A stretch of DNA of 64,000 nt from Solidesulfovibrio fructosivorans JJ] (GCF_000179555.1 NZ_AECZ01000002.1:1-64000), one strand, 5' to 3'; positions 25,751-40,908 are shown, numbered from the stretch's first letter. Program-made: numbers and translations. The notes: generated from the sequence alone by a model not told the origin.

Positions 25751-26404
25751 TCAGAATCCGTGTTGTTTCAGGAAGCCTTCCGTGATCTTCGAGGCCTTCC
25801 CGGCCTTGGCCTCCTGCCAGGGCCCGAGCATGCGCAGCACGTATTTCCCCAGCATGTCCGTCTCCATATTGAGGGAGACGCCGGGCTTCCAGGCGGCGAT
25901 GGTGGTCGCGCCCTGGGTCGAGGGAATGACGTTGACCGTGAGAAACCCGTCGCCGCAGTCGTTGACGGTCAGGCTCACCCCGTCGAGGGCCACCGAGCCC
26001 TTGGGCACCACGAACGGGGAAAATTCCTCGGGAAAGGTGATCTTGTAGCGCACAGACTGGCCGAGCCGCGTCACCGACTCCACGGCGGCCAGGCAGTCCA
26101 CGTGCCCGGACACCAGATGCCCGCCGAGGCGGTCGCCAAGGGCCAGGGCGCGTTCCAGGTTGACCTGGCTGCCGGGCTTGAGCTTGCCGAGGCCCGACTT
26201 GGACAGCGTCTCGGCCGAGGCGTAGGCGGTGAATTCCCGGTCCTTGGCCGTCTCCACGGTCAGGCAGGCGCCGTTTACGGCGATGGATTCGCCGATGACG
26301 ATATTGTCCAGGTCGAAAAGCGCCTGGATGCGAAAGCGCGTCTCGTCGCCGCGCGCGTCCATGGCCGCCACGCGGCCAAGTCCCATCACCAGTCCGGTAA
26401 ACAT
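25751..26404 (-). CDS. ribE: Riboflavin synthase, alpha chain
   Basis: 217 residues made of two lumazine-binding repeats: MFTGLVMGLGRVAAM...VNGACLTV and SGHVDCLAAVESV...DGVSLTVND. It disproportionates two lumazines to riboflavin plus the pyrimidine recycled by RibH. MFTG is the universal start of the family; the frame is open upstream to 26833 but that stretch is the reverse-overlap of the next gene. It is separated from ribBA-ribH by the importer operon and a VOC gene. Confidence 0.96.
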   Translation of the reverse strand: MFTGLVMGLGRVAAMDARGDETRFRIQALFDLDNIVIGESIAVNGACLTVETAKDREFTAYASAETLSKSGLGKLKPGSQVNLERALALGDRLGGHLVSGHVDCLAAVESVTRLGQSVRYKITFPEEFSPFVVPKGSVALDGVSLTVNDCGDGFLTVNVIPSTQGATTIAAWKPGVSLNMETDMLGKYVLRMLGPWQEAKAGKASKITEGFLKQHGF

Positions 26405-26447
26405 CGCGTATCCTTGCAAGAAGGCGGCTCGGTCGCCGCCGGGGTCG

Positions 26448-26939
26448 TTAGTTGACGTTGACGGATCGCAGCACCGCGTCGAACCGCTTGATCTTGTGCT
26501 CCAGCCGGCTCTTGCGCATGGCCTGGCGCTTGTCTTCCCGCTCCCGGGGCGTGTCCGGCGGCCAGCCGTAGACGTCGTCCACGAGCTCGATGATTTTGCC
26601 CACGAGGTCGGCGAACGTGTGGTCCTTGGTGTCCTCCACGCCGCTGTCCCGCTTGCCCGCATGGCGCAGCGAGGCGTGGACCTGGAGATTGACCCAGGCG
26701 GCCCGCATGGGTTTGCCCAGGCGCAGATATTCGGCGTCCGACAGATTGGCGGCCAGATCCTCGCGCAGCACCGGCTTGGTCTTTTCCCACAAGGCGACGA
26801 TGTGCTGCTTGTACGTGGCGTCCCCGGGCTCATCCACGGAAAAGGCGGGACGCTCGGCGGCGCATACGGGCCGAAGCCCCAACGAAAGGAGAATGGCGGC
26901 CAACAAAATGGCCAGCCGGCCTCGATGTGCGATGTTCAT
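26448..26939 (-). CDS. Exported hypothetical protein, 163 aa
   Basis: Signal peptide MNIAHRGRLAILLAAILLSLGLRPVCAA, followed by a charged helical domain with many Arg/Glu (DTPREREDKRQAMRKSRLEHKIKRFDAVL). No known domain is recognised; it is probably periplasmic. It lies between ogt and ribE, 43 bases from ribE, all on the minus strand. Confidence 0.72.
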   Translation of the reverse strand: MNIAHRGRLAILLAAILLSLGLRPVCAAERPAFSVDEPGDATYKQHIVALWEKTKPVLREDLAANLSDAEYLRLGKPMRAAWVNLQVHASLRHAGKRDSGVEDTKDHTFADLVGKIIELVDDVYGWPPDTPREREDKRQAMRKSRLEHKIKRFDAVLRSVNVN

Positions 26940-26975
26940 GCCGTGCTCCTTCCGGGGAAACGCGCCCTGCGGCGG

Positions 26976-27452
26976 TCAGGCCCCCTCGCGTTGCAGCAGG
27001 TATTTTTTCATGTCCACGCCCGGGCCGAATCCGACCAGGGCGCCGCTCGATCCCACTACCCGGTGGCAGGGGATGAGCAGCGGAAAGGGGTTGGCGGCCA
27101 TGACCCGGCCCACGGCCCTGGCCGCCTTGGGCCGGCCCACCCGGGCGGCCAGCCAGCCGTAGCTGACTTTTTGCCCCAGGGGAACCCGGGTCAGGGCGTT
27201 AAGCACCTGCCGGGAAAAATCCGATACGCCCCGCCAGGAAAGCGGCAACTCGGGCCAGTCCGGCTCCTTGCCGGCCACATAGCGGCCAAGCGCTGCCTGC
27301 AAGGCCTCGCCGGCCGGGGTGGCAAGCGACGGCTCCTGTCCCTCGGACCACATGAGGCGCAGTTTGAGGACCTCGCCGCCGCCCCACTCGATGCCGAGCG
27401 CCAGCGGTTTCGCCACGCACATTTCGCTCAGGGTGGGGCTGGGGCTGCTCAT
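26976..27452 (-). CDS. ogt: Methylated-DNA--protein-cysteine methyltransferase
   Basis: 158 residues. The suicide acceptor site PCHRVVGS is intact, preceded by VGRVMAANPFPLLI and the DNA-recognition helix GRPKAARAVGR. The protein transfers methyl from O6-methylguanine to its own cysteine. The N-terminal about 70 residues form the small domain seen in Ogt-type proteins, without an Ada sensor. A family D hairpin lies directly upstream of it. Confidence 0.94.
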   Translation of the reverse strand: MSSPSPTLSEMCVAKPLALGIEWGGGEVLKLRLMWSEGQEPSLATPAGEALQAALGRYVAGKEPDWPELPLSWRGVSDFSRQVLNALTRVPLGQKVSYGWLAARVGRPKAARAVGRVMAANPFPLLIPCHRVVGSSGALVGFGPGVDMKKYLLQREGA

Positions 27453-27501
27453 GGTGTGTGCCTCCGGGTGTGGTGGGGGAGGAGGCGGGTGCCTCCGGCG
27501 G

Positions 27502-27537
27502 CCTGGGGGACCTTTTTTGAAAAAAAGGTTCCCCAGG
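27502..27537 (-). repeat. Hairpin repeat, family D, copy 3
   Basis: A 17-bp stem with a single G-T pair: CCTGGGGGACCTTTTTT (27502-27518) with AAAAAAGGTTCCCCAGG (27521-27537). On the minus strand it follows ATGAAAAGTTTTTTGGAGGGG, the same lead sequence as copies 4 and 5. It is downstream of brnA. Confidence 0.75.
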
Positions 27538-27628
27538 ACCCCTCCAAAAAACTTTTCATGGGATGCGACGCTGCCGAACGAGTAATGGGGGAATTATACG
27601 CGATGGCGCCCTGGGACGCCAGGGGACG

Positions 27629-27868
27629 TCAGGGGCGCGGCGTATCCCCATGGTCCTTGAGGGACGCCGCGATGTAGACCTTCAGCAACGATTGCCGGGT
27701 GATGCCGAGGCGCTTTGCCTGCTTGTCCAGGGCTTCCACCATCCACAAGGGAAAATCGACGTTCACCCGCTTGACGGTCTGATTGACGCGACTGGCCTTG
27801 GCAACGTCGAGCAGATCGCCGATATCCTCGCCGCTTTCGAAGAGCGCGTCGAATTCCTTAGCCTTCAT
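27629..27868 (-). CDS. brnA: BrnA-type antitoxin
   Basis: 79 residues. After an acidic N-terminus (MKAKEFDALFESGEDIGDLLD), the segment RVNVDFPLWMVEALDKQAKRLGITRQSLLKVYI is a ribbon-helix-helix DNA-binding fold as in BrnA. It should neutralise BrnT and repress the operon. Its ATG at 27868 lies inside the toxin gene, overlapping its end by 11 bases. Toxin-first order is normal for BrnTA. Confidence 0.88.
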   Translation of the reverse strand: MKAKEFDALFESGEDIGDLLDVAKASRVNQTVKRVNVDFPLWMVEALDKQAKRLGITRQSLLKVYIAASLKDHGDTPRP

Positions 27869-28118
27869 ACAGCAGCACCTCATTTTTCCTGGACCGCCTG
27901 GCGGAGATGATGCGCACCGCTTGGCCCCGAAAGGTGATGACCACGCTCCAATGCTTGCCGGCGATCCGGCCGATGGCGAGAAAACGGGGTTCATCTTCCG
28001 TTTTGGCGGGAATGACCAGTAAATCGGGATCATCCCAGAGCGCCTGAATCTCGATGAAGTCAATGCCGTGCTTGGTGCGGTTGGCGTGGCTTTTGTTCGT
28101 GTCGAATTCAAAACGCAT
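27858..28118 (-). CDS. brnT: BrnT-type ribonuclease toxin
   Basis: 86 residues of the BrnT family (RelE-like fold). FEFDTNKSHANRTKHGIDFIEIQALWDDPD is the conserved N-terminus, and RIISARRSRKNEVLLYE carries the basic catalytic residues at the C-terminus. It cleaves RNA when unchecked by BrnA. The -10 element lies only seven bases before the ATG, so the mRNA looks leaderless; there is no Shine-Dalgarno. Confidence 0.9.
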   Translation of the reverse strand: MRFEFDTNKSHANRTKHGIDFIEIQALWDDPDLLVIPAKTEDEPRFLAIGRIAGKHWSVVITFRGQAVRIISARRSRKNEVLLYEG

Positions 28119-28124
28119 ATAAAA

Positions 28125-28152
28125 ATAGTATAAAAAAAGGAGGGAAAGTCAA
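28125..28152 (-). promoter_or_regulatory. Promoter of brnT-brnA, probably leaderless
   Basis: On the minus strand TTGACT (28147-28152), a 16-base spacer and TACTAT (28125-28130). The predicted start of transcription coincides with the brnT ATG at 28118. The surrounding A/T-rich sequence includes short symmetric stretches that could bind BrnA. Confidence 0.5.
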
Positions 28153-28178
28153 CCGGCGCGGAGTGCGCCGCAGCGGCG

Positions 28179-31339
<3,161 letters not shown>

Positions 31340-31343
<4 letters not shown>

Positions 31344-31810
31344 ACCTGGGCCGCATCGTTTTCTGGGCGCTTTTCACCGTCAGCGGGGTCTGGCTCGAAA
31401 ACGCCATCCCCGGGGTGGACTTTCTGGCCCCTGGCCTTATCCTGGCCATGCAGGAAGAGAAGTGGACGGTGCCCATCTGGCTCGGGCTGGCCTGGCTTTT
31501 CATCCAGGAAGGCACCGGCAGCCTGGCCTTCGGCGCGGGGCTTCTGTGGTACGGCGGACTGGCCGGCCTGTACTTTTTCGGCCACTGGCTGTTCGAAGCC
31601 CGCAATTTCCTTTTCATGTTCATCGTGGGGCTGTGCCTCGGGGTCATGCATTTCGTGCTCGTGAACCTCATGGCCCTGCTTTTGGACTGGAGCGTCCCCC
31701 TGGAGCGGCTGCTCATGGAAAGCGTGATGCAAGCGTTGATCTTCCCCGTCGAATGGGGACTCATCTACCTGATCCACCGTTATCTCCCGGATACCCCCCA
31801 TGCGGCTTGA
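31340..31810 (+). CDS. mreD: MreD-like membrane protein
   Basis: 156 residues with four or five hydrophobic helices, ATGA overlap with mreC and overlap with mrdA. The sequence (DFLAPGLILAMQEEKWTVPIWLGLAWLFIQEG, FIVGLCLGVMHFVLVNLMALLLDW) is the usual weakly conserved MreD style. Position between mreC and mrdA is the main argument. It should act as a membrane adaptor for the elongasome. Confidence 0.85.
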
Positions 31811-33671
31811 CAGCGAAGCGCCCCAGCAACAGGCGCCCCGTTCCGGGCTCGTCCTCATCCAGCTCCTGGTGCTGGGCCTTTTTTGCCTGTTCACCCTGCG
31901 CCTGTGGTATTTGCAAGTCCACAAGGGGGCCAAGTTCGCGGAGATGGCCCGGGACAACCAGCTGCGGCAAGTGCTCATCAATTCTGCCCGTGGCCGCATC
32001 CTGGATAGAAACGGCGTGCCCGTGGCCGTGTCCGAGCCCTCCTTCGCCCTGGGGCTCGTGCGCGAGGACTGCGAGGACGTGCCCGGGACCCTGGCCAAGG
32101 TTTCGGAGTGGACGGGCGTGGACAAGGCGGCGCTGGCCGAGACGTTTCGGCGCGGCAAAAAGCGCGTCAAGCCCTTCGAGCCGCTGATCCTCATCACCGA
32201 CCTGTCCTACGAGGCCCTGGCCCGCATCGAGGCCAACGAGATGTTCTATCCCGGCCTCACCATCGTCATCCGCCAGAAGCGCTCCTATCCCACCGGCCCG
32301 CTCATGGCCCACGTGCTCGGCTACGTGGCCGAGGCCAACGAGCAGGAGCTGGAGAAAAATCCCGAGCTGTCCCTGGGCGATTCCGTGGGCAAGCAGGGCC
32401 TGGAATACGCCCTGGAGGACGTGCTGCGCGGCTCCAAGGGCAAAAAGCAGGTCGAGGTGGACGCCTTCGGCCGCCAGCACAACGAGCAGATCCTGGAGCC
32501 GCCCCAGGCCGGCAAGGACGTGACGCTCTCCATCGACGTCAAGCTCCAGGAGGCCTGCGCCAAGCTCCTGGAGGGCCAGGCCGGGGCGCTTGTCGTCATG
32601 GAGCCCGATACGGGCAAGATCAGGGCCATGGTCAGCGAGCCGAGCTTCGACAACAACCTCTTCGTGCTCGGCGTGCCCACGGACAAGTGGAAGGAACTGC
32701 GCGACGACCCCCGCCACCCCATCCAGAACCGGGTGACCCAGGGCATCTATCCGCCGGGCTCGGTCTTCAAGCTGCTCATGGCCGCGGCCGGCCTGTCCGG
32801 GGGCTACATCAAGCCCGGCGACGTGGTGAGCTGTCCTCCGGCCTACCGGGTCGGCAACCGGGAATTCCACGACTGGAAGAAATCGGGCTTCGGGTCGCTG
32901 GCCATGCGGGACGCCCTGGTCCATTCCTGCGACGTCTATTTCTACAAGCTCGGCGACCGCATCGGCATCGACCGCATCCACGAGTACGCCCTGGCCAGCG
33001 GTTTCGGCAAACGCACCGGCATCGACCTGCCCCACGAGAAGGCGGGCCTCATCCCGTCCAAGGAATGGAAGCGCAGGCGCTTCGGCGCCGCCTGGAACCG
33101 GGGCGAGACGGTCATCGCTTCCATCGGCCAGGGCTACGTGCTGACCTCGCCCCTCCAGATCACCCGCTACGTGGCCGCCCTGGTCAACGGCGGCAAGCTC
33201 ATGAAGCCCGAGCTGGTGGAAACCGAAGCCCCGAGGGTGGACGCCGACTTGCCGCTCAAGGACGCCGACCGCCAGTTCATCGTGGACTCCATGGTCGCCA
33301 CCGTGGAACGGGGCACGGGCAAGTCGCTTTACCGCCCCGATGTCGTCATCGGAGCCAAGTCCGGGACGGCGCAGGTGGTCAAGCTCGTAAACCCCGACGT
33401 GCGCGTCAAGGGCAAGTTCATGCCCTACGAGCAGCGCGACCACGCTTGGCTGGCGAGCTGGGGCAAGAAGGACGACAAGACCTACGTCGTGGTCTGCATC
33501 GTGGAGCATGCCGGCGGGCATGGCGGCGAAATCTGCGGCCCCATCGAGCGCAAGGTCTTCGAGGAGCTTTTCGGCCCCGCCCCGTCCAAAAAGGCCCGCC
33601 CCGCGGCCGCGCCCGAGGCCCCGGCCCCGGAACCCGACCCGACCGCCGCCCCGGGCGAAATCCCGGATTAG
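31800..33671 (+). CDS. mrdA: Penicillin-binding protein 2, peptidoglycan transpeptidase
   Basis: 623 residues. One N-terminal membrane helix (about 17-38) is followed by the dimerisation domain with RGRILDRNGVPVA. The transpeptidase domain has the nucleophile motif SVFK (Ser321), SCD (376-378) in the SxN position, and KSGTA (520-524). It cross-links glycan made by RodA in the elongasome. The tail after residue 590 is Pro/Ala-rich and low in complexity. ATG 31800 overlaps mreD by 11 bases. Confidence 0.97.
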   Translation: MRLDSEAPQQQAPRSGLVLIQLLVLGLFCLFTLRLWYLQVHKGAKFAEMARDNQLRQVLINSARGRILDRNGVPVAVSEPSFALGLVREDCEDVPGTLAKVSEWTGVDKAALAETFRRGKKRVKPFEPLILITDLSYEALARIEANEMFYPGLTIVIRQKRSYPTGPLMAHVLGYVAEANEQELEKNPELSLGDSVGKQGLEYALEDVLRGSKGKKQVEVDAFGRQHNEQILEPPQAGKDVTLSIDVKLQEACAKLLEGQAGALVVMEPDTGKIRAMVSEPSFDNNLFVLGVPTDKWKELRDDPRHPIQNRVTQGIYPPGSVFKLLMAAAGLSGGYIKPGDVVSCPPAYRVGNREFHDWKKSGFGSLAMRDALVHSCDVYFYKLGDRIGIDRIHEYALASGFGKRTGIDLPHEKAGLIPSKEWKRRRFGAAWNRGETVIASIGQGYVLTSPLQITRYVAALVNGGKLMKPELVETEAPRVDADLPLKDADRQFIVDSMVATVERGTGKSLYRPDVVIGAKSGTAQVVKLVNPDVRVKGKFMPYEQRDHAWLASWGKKDDKTYVVVCIVEHAGGHGGEICGPIERKVFEELFGPAPSKKARPAAAPEAPAPEPDPTAAPGEIPD

Positions 33672-33692
33672 ACCGCAAGTCAAGGACGTTTC

Positions 33693-34805
33693 ATGCCGTT
33701 TGACCGCCGTCTGGTTTTTTCCGTCAACTGGCCCCTGCTGGGGCTGACCGCCCTGTTGTTCGGGGTCGGGGTGCTCAACCTCTACTCGGCCAGCGGCTTC
33801 CGCATGGGCGACGAACTGTCCCTGCAGCCCTATTACAACAAGCAGCTCATCTGGGGCCTGGGCGGGCTGTGCTGCATGCTGGCCATGGTGCTTTTCGACT
33901 ACAAGCACCTGGCCACCATCGCCTGGCCCCTGGCCATTTTCGTGGCCGTGCTGCTGGTTATGGTGCTCGTTTTCGGCAAGACCGTGTCCGGGGCCAAACG
34001 CTGGCTGCCCATCGGCGGCTACGCCTTCCAGCCGAGCGAGCTGGCCAAGATCGCCATGCTTCTTCTGGCCGCCAAGATCCTCTCCAAACGCTCGGAGCGC
34101 ATGGGCTGGATCGATCTGGCCGGCATTCTGGCCGTTTCGCTGCCCATGGCCGGGCTCATCATCGTCGAGCCGGACCTTGGCACCGGGCTCAACGTGCTCC
34201 TTTTGGTGTGCGGCCTGATCCTCTACCGGGGGCTCACCGGGCCCGTCTTCAAGACCCTGGCCATCGCCGGGCCGATCCTCATCCCCTGCGGCTGGTTTTT
34301 CCTCAAGCCGTACCAGAAGGGGCGCATCCTGACGCTCTTCGACCCCCAGCGCGATCCGCTCGGCGCGGGCTACCACATCATCCAGTCCCAGATCGCCATC
34401 GGTTCGGGCCAGATGTGGGGCAAGGGCTTTTTGGAGGGCACGCAAAGCCAGCTGCGCTACCTGCCGGAAAAGCACACCGACTTCGCCGTGGCGGTCTTCG
34501 CCGAGGAGTGGGGCTTTATCGGGGCCATCGCCCTGCTGACGCTTTTCTGCCTGTTTCTGCTGCAATTCTACGTCACGGCCAGGAACGCCAAGGACCGTTT
34601 CGGCAGCTATCTGGCGGCCGGGGTCTTCTTCTATTTCTTCTGGCAAATCCTCATCAATATGGGTATGGTGCTCGGCATCATGCCGGTCGTTGGCATCCCC
34701 TTGCCGTTTATCAGCTACGGGGGGAGCGCCACCATCGTGAACTTCACCCTCGTGGGCATCGTCGTCAACGTCTCCATGCGGCGCTTTCTGTTCAAGAAAG
34801 GCTAG
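33693..34805 (+). CDS. rodA: Lipid II polymerase RodA (SEDS family)
   Basis: 370 residues, about ten membrane helices. SEDS signatures include GAKRWLPIGGYAFQPSELAKIAMLL, EPDLGTGLNVLL, and near the end GIMPVVGIPLPFISYGGSATIVNF. It polymerises glycan strands with PBP2. ATG 33693 has AAGGACG upstream, 21 bases after mrdA. Confidence 0.97.
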   Translation: MPFDRRLVFSVNWPLLGLTALLFGVGVLNLYSASGFRMGDELSLQPYYNKQLIWGLGGLCCMLAMVLFDYKHLATIAWPLAIFVAVLLVMVLVFGKTVSGAKRWLPIGGYAFQPSELAKIAMLLLAAKILSKRSERMGWIDLAGILAVSLPMAGLIIVEPDLGTGLNVLLLVCGLILYRGLTGPVFKTLAIAGPILIPCGWFFLKPYQKGRILTLFDPQRDPLGAGYHIIQSQIAIGSGQMWGKGFLEGTQSQLRYLPEKHTDFAVAVFAEEWGFIGAIALLTLFCLFLLQFYVTARNAKDRFGSYLAAGVFFYFFWQILINMGMVLGIMPVVGIPLPFISYGGSATIVNFTLVGIVVNVSMRRFLFKKG

Positions 34806-34864
34806 CGACGGAGACCTTGCGACGCGCGGGGGTGGTCCGTCGCGCCGGCAGCCGGAGGACCACC

Positions 34865-35266
34865 GTGGGCAAGCACGACATCAACGCCTTTTTGGGGGCC
34901 GGAACGTCCTTTGTCGGGCGGCTGGCCTTTGAGGGCGTGGTGCGCATCGACGGGGCGTTCGAGGGCGAAATCGTCTCGTCCGGAACCCTTATCGTGGGCA
35001 AGGGCGCGCGGGTCGCCGGCCGGGTCGAGGTCGGACGGCTGGTGTGCGGCGGCGAGGTCGCGGCCGAGGTCACGGCCACGGTGCTGGTGGCCGTGCACGC
35101 CACCGGGCGCATGGCCGGGACGGTGCGCACGCCGGCCATGTCCCTCGAGGAAGGGGGACGCATCGAGGGCGAGGTGGCCATGGGCGAGGCGAACGATATT
35201 CGCCCGGATCAGGGAAACGGACCGGCGGCGCTGTGCGGCGACGAAGTCGCGCCGCAGGGGGTATGA
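34865..35266 (+). CDS. Bactofilin
   Basis: 133 residues. The body is a right-handed beta-helix of short repeats: FEGVVRIDGAFEGEIVSSGTLIVGKGARVAGRVEVGRLVCGGEV. Bactofilins form nucleotide-free filaments in cell shape, polarity and chromosome positioning. GTG 34865 follows GGAGG (34855-34859). It is 59 bases after rodA and probably the last gene of the shape operon, before the ATP synthase genes. Confidence 0.92.
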   Translation: MGKHDINAFLGAGTSFVGRLAFEGVVRIDGAFEGEIVSSGTLIVGKGARVAGRVEVGRLVCGGEVAAEVTATVLVAVHATGRMAGTVRTPAMSLEEGGRIEGEVAMGEANDIRPDQGNGPAALCGDEVAPQGV

Positions 35267-35409
35267 GGCTGGCATAACAGGCGTTGTGCGGCTTTTCCGT
35301 CGTATCGCGGTTTCCCTTTTTGGCAAAAAGGGCTGGACAGGCCGGCCTAAATCCGCTACTGCCGCTTGCTGACTTTGCAAAAATTTTCACAACCTCCCGG
35401 AGGGTGCCG

Positions 35410-35829
35410 ATGATTGACCTAAACGCAACGTTTTTCGTCCAATTCGTCAATTTTCTGCTCATCCTGATCCTGCTTAACGTCATCCTCATCGGGCCCATCC
35501 GTCGCATGCTCAAAAAGCGTGCGGCATTCATCGCCTCCCAGGTGGACGGCATCGACTCCTTCACCGCCTCCGCCGACACCAAGCTCAAGGACTACGAGGC
35601 CGCCCTCGACGCGGCGCGCCAGGCCGCCACGGCCGAGCGCGTGGCCATGAAGGAAGAAGGCCTGTCCAAGGAAAAAGATCTGCTCGACGCCGCCGCGGCC
35701 GATGCCGCCGCGACGATGAAGGCGGCACGGGGCGACATCGCCGCGCAGACCGAAGCGGCCCAGAAGGCGCTTTCGGCCAAGATATCCGGACTGGCTTCCA
35801 AGGCTGTTGCCAAGGTGCTCGCGGCCTAG
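35410..35829 (+). CDS. ATP synthase F0 subunit b' (AtpF2/AtpX type)
   Basis: 139 residues. One N-terminal helix (MIDLNATFFVQFVNFLLILILLNVILI) and a long helix rich in Ala, Lys and Asp (peripheral stalk). The presence of both b and b' is typical of this lineage. GGAGG precedes ATG 35410. It begins the ATP synthase operon. Confidence 0.9.
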   Translation: MIDLNATFFVQFVNFLLILILLNVILIGPIRRMLKKRAAFIASQVDGIDSFTASADTKLKDYEAALDAARQAATAERVAMKEEGLSKEKDLLDAAAADAAATMKAARGDIAAQTEAAQKALSAKISGLASKAVAKVLAA

Positions 35830-35875
35830 GTTTCGGGGGGTTCACGTGGATTTCTCAAGGAAAGGGAGGGTTCAA

Positions 35876-36460
35876 TTGAAAAAGCTCCACCTCATCGCCG
35901 CCGCTGTCCTGGTGCTCGGCGTGGCCGCCGTGGCCTACGCCTCCGGGGAGGCCGCGCACGGCGCGGAAGCGGCGCATCACGGGCTTAACTGGAAGGATTT
36001 CCTGTTTCGCGTGGTCAACTTCGTGCTGGTCTTCGGCGTGATCGCCAAGCTGGCCGGCAAGAAGATCGTGGGTTTCTTCCGCGGCCGCACGCAGCAGATT
36101 GAAAACCAGCTGTCCGACCTTGACGCGCGCAAGGCCGACGCCGCCAAGCGTCTGGCCGACATCGAGGCCTCGATCAGCAACCTGGCCGCCGAGAAGGCCG
36201 CCATCGAGCAGGAGTATCGCCGTCAGGGCGAGGCGTTGCGCGACTCCATCGTTGCCGCCGCCGAGGCCAAGGCCGTCCAGATCAAGGCTCAGGCCGCCAC
36301 CGCCGCCGAAGCCGAGGCCAGGGTGGCCGTGCAGCAGATCCGGGCCGAGCTGGCCGAGTCCGTGGTGTCCGCCGCGGCCGCCATGCTGGAAAAGAAGCTC
36401 TCGGCCAAGGACCAGGAAAAGCTTGTGGATGAATACTTAACAAAGGTGGTGTTCAATTGA
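35876..36460 (+). CDS. atpF: ATP synthase F0 subunit b
   Basis: 194 residues starting at TTG 35876, supported by GGGAGGG five bases upstream. The first segment (KKLHLIAAAVLVLGVAAVAYASG) looks like a signal peptide before the real anchor FRVVNFVLVFGVIAKLAGKKIV. The rest is a charged helical stalk. The start context GTTCAATTGA is repeated exactly at the atpH start. Confidence 0.92.
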   Translation: MKKLHLIAAAVLVLGVAAVAYASGEAAHGAEAAHHGLNWKDFLFRVVNFVLVFGVIAKLAGKKIVGFFRGRTQQIENQLSDLDARKADAAKRLADIEASISNLAAEKAAIEQEYRRQGEALRDSIVAAAEAKAVQIKAQAATAAEAEARVAVQQIRAELAESVVSAAAAMLEKKLSAKDQEKLVDEYLTKVVFN

Positions 36461-37008
36461 CCGGCAACATCGTCGCGCGCCGTTACGCCAAGGCGCTCTT
36501 CGCGCTGGCCAAGAAAGCCGGCAAGAAGGCCCCGGCGGAGTACGGCAAGGACCTGGAGGCCTTTGCCGCCATCCTTGAGGCGTCTCCGGACCTGCTTAAG
36601 GTCTTCGCCAATCCCGTCATCGCCGCCGAGGACAAGAAGGCGGTGCTGGCCGGCGTGGTGGGCAAGCTTGGCCTTAAGCCCAATGTCGTCAACTTCCTTT
36701 CGCTTCTGGCCGACAAGGAGCGCCTGCCCATCATCCTGGAAGTGGCCGCCTACTACCGGTCGCTTTTGGACGAGACGGAAGGGGTGCTGCGCGGTGAGCT
36801 CGTCACCGCCTACGCCCTGGCCGACACCCGGCAGGACCAGATCAAGACCAAACTCGAAAAGCAATCCGGCAAAAAGCTGGTGCTGTCCTTCGCCGTCGAT
36901 CCCGCCATCCTCGGCGGCGTGCTCCTCAAGGTCGGCGACAAGGTGTTGGACGCGAGCCTTCGCGCCCAACTTGAAATATTGAAAGAACAAATCAAGAGGG
37001 GTGAGTAG
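36457..37008 (+). CDS. atpH: ATP synthase F1 subunit delta
   Basis: 183 residues with the family pattern [17 protein letters not shown] at the N-terminus and [26 protein letters not shown] at the C-terminus. It links the stalk to F1. Start TTG 36457 overlaps the atpF TGA. Confidence 0.95.
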   Translation: MTGNIVARRYAKALFALAKKAGKKAPAEYGKDLEAFAAILEASPDLLKVFANPVIAAEDKKAVLAGVVGKLGLKPNVVNFLSLLADKERLPIILEVAAYYRSLLDETEGVLRGELVTAYALADTRQDQIKTKLEKQSGKKLVLSFAVDPAILGGVLLKVGDKVLDASLRAQLEILKEQIKRGE

Positions 37009-37012
37009 GGCC

Positions 37013-38521
<1,509 letters not shown>

Positions 38522-38587
38522 CCGGCGCGTTGATCGAAAACAGAAGCTTGTTTTTGTCAACGTCACGACAGGCCTAAAGGGGGAGCC

Positions 38588-39472
38588 ATGCCTGCGCTCA
38601 AAGACGTCAAGGTTAAGATAACTGCGGTCAAAAAGACCAAGCAGATCACCAAGGCCATGAACATGGTGGCCTCGGCCAAGCTGCGAAGCGCCCAGGCGCG
38701 CATCGAGCGGTTTCGCCCCTACGCCGACAAGTTTTACGAAATGCTCGGCGAACTGGCCAAGGGGGCCGATCCCTCGGTGCATCCGCTGCTCGAAGCCCGC
38801 GAGGAAGTGAAGACCGTGCTTTTGCTCGTCGTCACTTCGGATCGCGGCCTGTGCGGCGCCTTCAACCATAACATCACTTCGGCGGCGCTCAAGCTCGCCA
38901 GGGCCAAGGCCGCCGAAGGCAAGACGGTCAAGATCATGTGCGTCGGCCGCAAGGGGCGCGACACCTTCCGGCATACGGAGTTCGAGACCGTCGCCGCCTA
39001 CGTCAACGAGATGAGTTCCTTCGACTTCACCCTGGCCTCGCGCATCGGCGCCGAGGTCATCGGCGGCTACGTCGGCGGAACCTACGACGAAGTGATCATG
39101 GCCTTCGGCAAGTTCGTAAGCCTTGCCCGGCAGGAAACCACCCTGCTGCCGGTTTTGCCCCTGTCCCCGGCCGAGGCCGGCGAAGAGGCGGCGGAGCCGG
39201 CCGGGCCCAAGGCCGAGTACATCTACGAACCGTCGGTGGAGGGCCTGCTTGCCGAACTCCTGCCCCGGTTCATCAATGTCCAGATCTACCGCGGCCTGCT
39301 CGATACTTCCGCCAGCGAGCACGCTGCCCGCATGCGGTCCATGGACAACGCCACCAGGAACTGCGACGACCTCGTCAGCTCGCTGACCCTGGTCTACAAC
39401 AAGGCCCGGCAGGCGGCCATCACCAAGGAACTGATGGACATCGTCGGCGGTTCCGAAGCACTCAAGGGATAA
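38588..39472 (+). CDS. atpG: ATP synthase F1 subunit gamma
   Basis: 294 residues, central rotor. N-terminal MPALKDVKVKITAVKKTKQITKAMNMVASAKLRSAQ and C-terminal ASEHAARMRSMDNATRNCDDLV are diagnostic. An insertion of about 20 acidic residues (SPAEAGEEAAEPAGPKAE) occurs before the C-terminal helix. GGGGGAG precedes ATG 38588. Confidence 0.98.
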   Translation: MPALKDVKVKITAVKKTKQITKAMNMVASAKLRSAQARIERFRPYADKFYEMLGELAKGADPSVHPLLEAREEVKTVLLLVVTSDRGLCGAFNHNITSAALKLARAKAAEGKTVKIMCVGRKGRDTFRHTEFETVAAYVNEMSSFDFTLASRIGAEVIGGYVGGTYDEVIMAFGKFVSLARQETTLLPVLPLSPAEAGEEAAEPAGPKAEYIYEPSVEGLLAELLPRFINVQIYRGLLDTSASEHAARMRSMDNATRNCDDLVSSLTLVYNKARQAAITKELMDIVGGSEALKG

Positions 39473-40903
<1,431 letters not shown>

Positions 40904-40908
40904 ACGTC

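Noticed and set aside
31761-34646. Long minus-strand frame across mrdA and rodA
   Set aside because: Antisense of well-conserved genes; no family features and no Shine-Dalgarno.
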